A DNA stretch of 64,000 nucleotides from Cupriavidus basilensis. GTDB taxonomy: Bacteria > Pseudomonadota > Gammaproteobacteria > Burkholderiales > Burkholderiaceae. The first letter of the stretch is position 1, and each line of letters opens with the position of its first letter. This document shows positions 59,982-64,000 of this stretch, one piece after another. The stretch is from assembly GCF_000876015.1 (NCBI RefSeq), contig NZ_BBQM01000020.1, positions 186,001 through 250,000 of the forward strand, in the 5' to 3' direction. A model generated the notes under the pieces. That model worked only from the letters and a program-made list of their open reading frames with translations, was not told the DNA's origin and made no database searches. The translations under genes and the position numbers were made by a program.

Positions 59982-61034
59982 ATGAATACCCAAGAGGCGA
60001 AGATCGTCCTCGAGACCGCGCTGATCTGTGCGCAGGAACCCTTGCGCGTCCATGACATGCGGCGGCTGTTTGCCGACGACGTCGGTGCCGATACCATCCG
60101 CGTCCTGCTCGAGGAGCTGCGCCGCGACTGGGATCAGCGCGGCGTGGAGCTGGTGGCGCTGGCCAGCGGCTGGCGCTTCCAGAGCCGCCCCGCGATGCGC
60201 GAGTATCTCGACCGGCTCAACCCCGAGAAGCCGCCCAAGTACTCGCGCGCGGTGATGGAAACGCTGGCGATCATTGCCTACCGCCAGCCGGTGACGCGGG
60301 GCGACATCGAGGAAATCCGCGGTGTCACGGTGAGCACCGAAGTGGTGAAGAAGCTCGAGGACCGCGGCTGGATCGAGGTCATTGGCCACCGCGACGTGCC
60401 CGGGCGCCCGGCGCTGTACGCCACCACCAAGGCCTTCCTGGACGACCTCGGCCTGCGCACGCTGGATGAGCTGCCGCCGCTGGAAGACATCCAGGCGCAG
60501 TCGCAGGAAGCGCTGCTGAACCAGGCCCCGATCGATTTCGAGGCGCTCGGCGCGCTGCCCGACGGCAGCGACGAGGAAGCCTTCGCGCAGGCGGAGCCCG
60601 ACGAAGCCGCGCCCGCGCAGGCGGATGCCGCCGGCGAAGAGGCACAAGCCGAAGCACCCGTGGCTGAACAGGCGGAGGCGGCCCCCGAGGCCGTGCAGGA
60701 TGCCCTGCCGGCCGATGAGGAACCCGGTATCTCCGAACCCGAATTCCCGACCGTGTCCGGGGCGGAAACGGAAGCGGAGGCGGCCGGCGCGGCGCAGCCG
60801 GCCCCGAAAGCAGAACCAGAACCAGAACCAGAACCCGCTGCCGAGGCGGAGCCCGCCGCGAGCGGCGGCGAGGCGGAAGAAGAAACGGAAGCGCGAGCCC
60901 CGGCCAACGGTTACCACGTGCAAGTGGCCTCCGGCGAGCAGGAGCCCGAAGCCCCGGATGCGCCGGGCACGAACCCGGCGGATCCGGCGCACCCCAGCGA
61001 GCACGATGAGCACGACGAGCGCGTGTCCAACTGA
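59982..61034 (+). CDS. scpB: Segregation and condensation protein B, with long acidic tail
   Basis: ScpB (350 residues) is the kleisin-associated winged-helix subunit of the SMC-ScpAB condensin. The core (about 1-175) shows two winged helices, with EALLIIAYRQPVTR-type sequence ETLAIIAYRQPVTRGDIEEIRG and the VLEDRGWIEVIGHRDVPGRP region. From about residue 180 the protein is a low-complexity Glu/Ala/Pro/Asp tail, including an EPEPEPEPE run, roughly doubling the usual length. No scpA gene is adjacent in the window. rluB follows five bases downstream. Confidence 0.9.
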   Translation: MNTQEAKIVLETALICAQEPLRVHDMRRLFADDVGADTIRVLLEELRRDWDQRGVELVALASGWRFQSRPAMREYLDRLNPEKPPKYSRAVMETLAIIAYRQPVTRGDIEEIRGVTVSTEVVKKLEDRGWIEVIGHRDVPGRPALYATTKAFLDDLGLRTLDELPPLEDIQAQSQEALLNQAPIDFEALGALPDGSDEEAFAQAEPDEAAPAQADAAGEEAQAEAPVAEQAEAAPEAVQDALPADEEPGISEPEFPTVSGAETEAEAAGAAQPAPKAEPEPEPEPAAEAEPAASGGEAEEETEARAPANGYHVQVASGEQEPEAPDAPGTNPADPAHPSEHDEHDERVSN

Positions 61035-61039
61035 ACACC

Positions 61040-63031
61040 ATGCAACATCCGAATGTGAATACCTTGTCCGATTCCGTTGATCAAGACGTCCGCCCGGCGG
61101 ATGCGCCGGCCGGCGATGCCGGCGATGCCGGCAATGGCACCGAAGGCGCACCGCGCCGCAAAGGCCTGCGCCGCGGCCTGCGCAATCTGGTGGCCACGCG
61201 CCGCCAGGCCGCGCAGGACCGCGAGGGCGGCCGTCCCGCGGACGGCGAGCCGGCCGCGGCCGGCGCCGAGGCGGGCGCGGCCGATGGCCAGCCGCGCGGC
61301 GACGGCGTCCGCAAGGGCCGCACCCGCGGCAAGCGCAAGCCCGCCGACGGCGAGATGGCGCAGGCCGGCGAGCAGGGCGAGCGCCCGGCCCAGCGCGGCC
61401 GCCGCGCGCCCGGCGCGGATGCCGCCGGCACCGATGCGGGCGGCGAGGCCGCCGGCGAACGCCAGCGCGACGGCGCCCGCGCCAACCCGAACGGCGCGCG
61501 CAAGCGCAAGCCGCAGCAGGGCCAGCAGGCGCAGGGCGCGGGCCGCCGCGGCGGCGCCGAGGGCCAGCAAGGCCAGCCACAGGGCGGTGCCCGCCCGGCG
61601 GGCCAGGGTGGCAAGGGCGGCAAGGGCAAGGGCGGCGCGCAGCGCCAGGCCCCGGGCGCGGCCGACAAGGCACCGGCGGCCGCCGCGGTCAGCGGCGAAG
61701 ACCTGTTCCGCTTCGTGATTTCCGGGCAGTACGACCAGGAAGACGCGGGCAGCGCGCGCGCCAAGGCCAAGCCGGTGCGCGAACTGTCGGCCGACGACGA
61801 CGCGCCCAAGCTGCACAAGGTGCTCGCCGAGGGCGGCCTGGGCTCGCGCCGCGAGATGGAAGAACTGATCCTGCAGGGGCGCGTCTCGGTCAACGGCCTG
61901 CCGGCCCACATCGGCCAGCGCATCCTGCCGGCCGACCAGGTCCGCGTCAACGGCAAGCTGATCCACCGCCGCGTGTCGACCAAGCCGCCGCGCGTGCTGC
62001 TGTACCACAAGCCGGCCGGCGAGATCGTCAGTCAGTCGGACCCGGAAGGCCGTCCGACCGTGTTCGACAGCCTGCCGCGCATCAAGGCGGGCAAGTGGGT
62101 GGCCGTGGGCCGCCTCGACTTCAACACCGAAGGCCTGCTGATCTTCACGTCCTCCGGCGACATCGCCAACAAGTTCATGCACCCGCGCTACGGCGTGGAG
62201 CGCGAATACGCGGTGCGCACGCTGGGCGAACTGGCCGAGGCCGACCGCCAGCGCCTGCTGCACGGCATCAAGCTCGACGACGGCGAGGCCAATTTCCTGC
62301 GCATCGCCGACGGCGGCGGCGAAGGCATCAACCACTGGTATCACGTGGCGCTGACCGAAGGCCGCAACCGCGAAGTGCGCCGCATGTTCGAGGCCGTGGG
62401 CCTGACCGTGTCGCGCCTGATCCGCACGCGCTACGGCCAGTTCCTGCTGCCGCGCGGCCTCAAGCGCGGCCGCTGGCAGGAGCTCGCCGCCGACGACGTG
62501 CGCGCGCTGATGGCCTCGATCGGCCTGAAGGCGCCCGCGAAGGGCGACGGCCAGCCCAAGGGCGGCAGCAGCAAGGTCACCGGGCGCAAGGCGCGCACCG
62601 AGGCGGCCATCGCCGGCATGCCGATGCCGACCGGCATGGACGGCCTGCCGCGCGTGAACCGCAGCAACGGCCCGCGCGGCAGCGGCGCCGGCCGCGGCCA
62701 GCCGGACCCGATGCAGACCTCGATGGGCTACATCGGCGGCCCGACCCTGCTGACCTCGCACACCACCAAGCTGGGCGGCGCCGCGGCAGGCCTGCCGCGC
62801 GGCCCCGGCGGCATGGGTGGCATGGGCGGCGGGGCTGGCGGCCGGGGCGGCCGCGGTGCCCGCAGCGGTGGCATGGGCGGCATGGGTGGTCTCGGCGGCA
62901 TGGGCGGCGGCCAGGGCCGCGGGCCGCGCCGCGGCGGCGGCGGCGAGGTCAACGGCAATGTGATGCCGCAGGCCGGCAAGGCTGGCGGCAATCGCCGCCC
63001 GCGCGGCGGCGGCCGGGACGGCAACCGCTGA
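61040..63031 (+). CDS. rluB: 23S rRNA pseudouridine synthase RluB, with long disordered ends
   Basis: RluB (663 residues) isomerises U2605 in 23S rRNA (E. coli numbering). The catalytic part is central: an S4 RNA-binding domain (about 255-315; LHKVLAEGGLGSRREMEELI) and the RsuA-type synthase domain (about 325-500) with the catalytic Asp360 in GRLDFNTEGLL. The N-terminal 210 residues are low-complexity, basic and Gly/Ala/Gln-rich; the last about 140 are Gly/Arg/Met-rich with GGMGGMGG repeats. E. coli RluB is about 290 residues, so more than half of this protein is extension, probably RNA-binding. Confidence 0.92.
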   Translation: MQHPNVNTLSDSVDQDVRPADAPAGDAGDAGNGTEGAPRRKGLRRGLRNLVATRRQAAQDREGGRPADGEPAAAGAEAGAADGQPRGDGVRKGRTRGKRKPADGEMAQAGEQGERPAQRGRRAPGADAAGTDAGGEAAGERQRDGARANPNGARKRKPQQGQQAQGAGRRGGAEGQQGQPQGGARPAGQGGKGGKGKGGAQRQAPGAADKAPAAAAVSGEDLFRFVISGQYDQEDAGSARAKAKPVRELSADDDAPKLHKVLAEGGLGSRREMEELILQGRVSVNGLPAHIGQRILPADQVRVNGKLIHRRVSTKPPRVLLYHKPAGEIVSQSDPEGRPTVFDSLPRIKAGKWVAVGRLDFNTEGLLIFTSSGDIANKFMHPRYGVEREYAVRTLGELAEADRQRLLHGIKLDDGEANFLRIADGGGEGINHWYHVALTEGRNREVRRMFEAVGLTVSRLIRTRYGQFLLPRGLKRGRWQELAADDVRALMASIGLKAPAKGDGQPKGGSSKVTGRKARTEAAIAGMPMPTGMDGLPRVNRSNGPRGSGAGRGQPDPMQTSMGYIGGPTLLTSHTTKLGGAAAGLPRGPGGMGGMGGGAGGRGGRGARSGGMGGMGGLGGMGGGQGRGPRRGGGGEVNGNVMPQAGKAGGNRRPRGGGRDGNR

Positions 63032-63124
63032 CGCCTTCTGGTGCAGGATGGCCGGCGCGCAGGCCGGGATGGGGCGAAGTGCGGTGCGTGCCGCTCGCCC
63101 GTCCGGGTTCTCCCGGCTATCTCT

Positions 63125-63153
63125 TTGCCTTTTGCACCGCGACGGCGTATAAT
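63125..63153 (+). promoter_or_regulatory. Sigma-70 promoter of the rimP-nusA operon
   Basis: TTGCCT (63125-63130), 17 bases and a perfect TATAAT (63148-63153). The predicted start is near 63160, giving a leader of about 217 bases before rimP. Confidence 0.8.
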
Positions 63154-63183
63154 CCAAGTCTATTCAAAAGTCATCCTGAAAAA

Positions 63184-63235
63184 GGATGGGCGAATGATGG
63201 GCATTGCGCCCATTTTTTTTTGGTTCGCCCAATCC
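63184..63235 (+). promoter_or_regulatory. Attenuator-like structured leader of rimP-nusA
   Basis: ATGGGC (63197-63202) and GCCCAT (63208-63213) form a hairpin with a five-base loop directly followed by nine T residues (63213-63221): a typical intrinsic terminator, here about 40-60 bases after the start site and inside the leader. An outer stem, GGATGGGCGAA (63184-63194) with TTCGCCCAATCC (63224-63235, one bulged A), encloses both hairpin and T-run. Premature termination must be bypassed to express rimP and nusA. Confidence 0.7.
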
Positions 63236-63376
63236 GCATGCGTGCCGTCCTCGCACGGCGCGCCGGTCGGGGTGACGGGCAGGCAAGCAGGCTGCGAAGC
63301 CGCCTTCGGCAAGAAGGGCGGCGATGCCGGTGGGCTGGGTCTGCCACGGTATTGATGGCCATTATTCGGGAATACA

Positions 63377-63865
63377 GTGCATCTGGCAGATTTGATCGAA
63401 ACCACCCTGAACGGCATGGGGTACGAGCTGGTTGAGCTCGAGCGCGCTCCGGGCGGACTGATGCGCGTCTATATCGATCAGCCTGAAACCGGGATCGTCA
63501 TCGAGGATTGCGAAAAGGTAAGCCGTCAGCTGACGCACGTGCTTACGGTCGAGAACATCGACTACGAACGCCTCGAGGTGTCCTCGCCGGGGCTGGACCG
63601 GCCGCTCAAGAAACTGGCTGACTACGTCCGCTTCGCGGGCCAGGAGGCCAGGGTCACGCTGCGCCTGCCGGTCAACGGTCAGAAGAACTTCGTCGGCATC
63701 CTGCAGGCGCCCACCGGCGAGCCCGGGGCGGAGCAGGTCGGCCTGGAGTTCGAAGGCAAGGACGGCACGGCACTGCTGGAATTCGCCATATCCGATGTCG
63801 ATCGCGCACGCCTGGTGCCGGTGATCGACTTCAAAGGAAATCAGAAAAAAGGGAACAAGCAATGA
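63377..63865 (+). CDS. rimP: Ribosome maturation factor RimP
   Basis: RimP (162 residues) is needed for assembly of the 30S subunit. The N-terminal alpha/beta domain (about 1-80) contains GYELVELE and the conserved VSSPGLDRPL, followed by a C-terminal SH3-like barrel (about 85-155). The start is GTG at 63377, giving MHLADLIETTL, the family N-terminus. The last four bases overlap the nusA start (ATGA), coupling translation. It is the first gene of the conserved rimP-nusA-infB operon. Confidence 0.95.
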   Translation: MHLADLIETTLNGMGYELVELERAPGGLMRVYIDQPETGIVIEDCEKVSRQLTHVLTVENIDYERLEVSSPGLDRPLKKLADYVRFAGQEARVTLRLPVNGQKNFVGILQAPTGEPGAEQVGLEFEGKDGTALLEFAISDVDRARLVPVIDFKGNQKKGNKQ

Positions 63866-64000
63866 GCCGCGAAGTTCTGTTGCTCGTCGATGCGCTTGCG
63901 CGTGAGAAGAACGTCGACAAGGATGTGGTATTCGGTGCGCTGGAAGCGGCACTCGCTTCGGCAACCAAGAAGCGTTTCGAGGAAGACGTGGACATCCGCG
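63862..64000 (+). CDS. nusA: Transcription termination/antitermination factor NusA (3'-truncated by window edge)
   Basis: The first 46 residues are visible (MSREVLLLVDALAREKNVDK...), matching the N-terminal RNA-polymerase-binding domain of NusA. It begins inside the rimP stop codon. NusA enhances pausing and intrinsic termination, so the terminator in this operon's own leader would allow autoregulation. The rest lies beyond the window. Confidence 0.95.
   Translation, partial: MSREVLLLVDALAREKNVDKDVVFGALEAALASATKKRFEEDVDIR

Noticed and set aside
62800..62935. Gly/Met-rich repeats at the RluB C-terminus as an independent repeat element
   Set aside because: They are in frame with rluB and continue its open reading frame to the stop, so they are protein low complexity, not a DNA element.
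63194..63355. A 53-codon frame in the rimP leader beginning ATGATG
   Set aside because: It runs straight through the terminator hairpin and T-run, has no recognisable domain, and its start is part of the stem. It is better explained as structured leader.

Overview
The window is a GC-rich, gene-dense stretch of bacterial chromosome. Gene content and order (hflK-hflC-hisZ-purA, glnA followed by a DUF4124 gene and ntrBC, odhA-odhB-odhL, ccoNOQP, scpB-rluB, rimP-nusA) point to a betaproteobacterium of the Burkholderiales, most like Cupriavidus/Ralstonia. That assignment is inference from synteny and protein sequence; no search was run. There is no prophage, transposase, integrase, CRISPR array or secondary-metabolite cluster. 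Nearly everything is core metabolism or regulation, so most of the interest lies in the intergenic DNA.

Layout. 1-6 kb: end of hflK, hflC, hisZ, purA and a phosphoribosyltransferase. 5.2-9.3 kb: a possible catabolic module of a GntR/FCD regulator, a gamma-glutamyltransferase-family enzyme and an OxlT-like MFS carrier, with a perfect 16-bp palindrome before the enzyme gene. 9.3-10.6 kb: an Rrf2 regulator and an NAD(P)-binding oxidoreductase, each preceded by the same 27-bp imperfect palindrome. 11-15.4 kb: tRNA-Leu(CAG), rnr, rlmB and a sirtuin deacylase. 15.4-16.1 kb: a vapBC-type toxin-antitoxin pair with a perfect operator-like palindrome. 16-24 kb: transaldolase, rpiA, yggX, argA and hrpA. 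24-29 kb: a periplasmic YVTN propeller, a polysaccharide deacetylase overlapping a fatty-acid-hydroxylase-like gene, an EI24 membrane protein and a CinA-like protein, then a REP-like repeat doublet and a rhodanese.

30-35 kb is the nitrogen block: glnA behind a sigma-54 promoter with two upstream NtrC-type sites, then DUF4124, ntrB and ntrC. 35-41.6 kb is a phosphate-responsive block: a HAD phosphatase divergent from ugpB-A-E-C-Q, with Pho-box-like repeats between them. 42-49 kb holds the 2-oxoglutarate dehydrogenase genes and zapE. 49-59.4 kb is a cbb3 oxidase locus (ccoI, ccoS, ccoNOQP, ccoG, ccoH, an 81-residue membrane protein, fnr and a SafE/COG2836-type protein). Its two promoters carry perfect TTGAT-N4-ATCAA boxes, each centred 41.5 bp before the predicted start site. 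60-64 kb: scpB, rluB, and rimP-nusA with an attenuator-like leader.

I found no clearly new multi-gene system. The best leads are the Rrf2 operator pair, the rimP leader, the GntR palindrome module, the small membrane protein after ccoH, and three genes whose -10-like elements sit so close to the start codon that their mRNAs may be leaderless.
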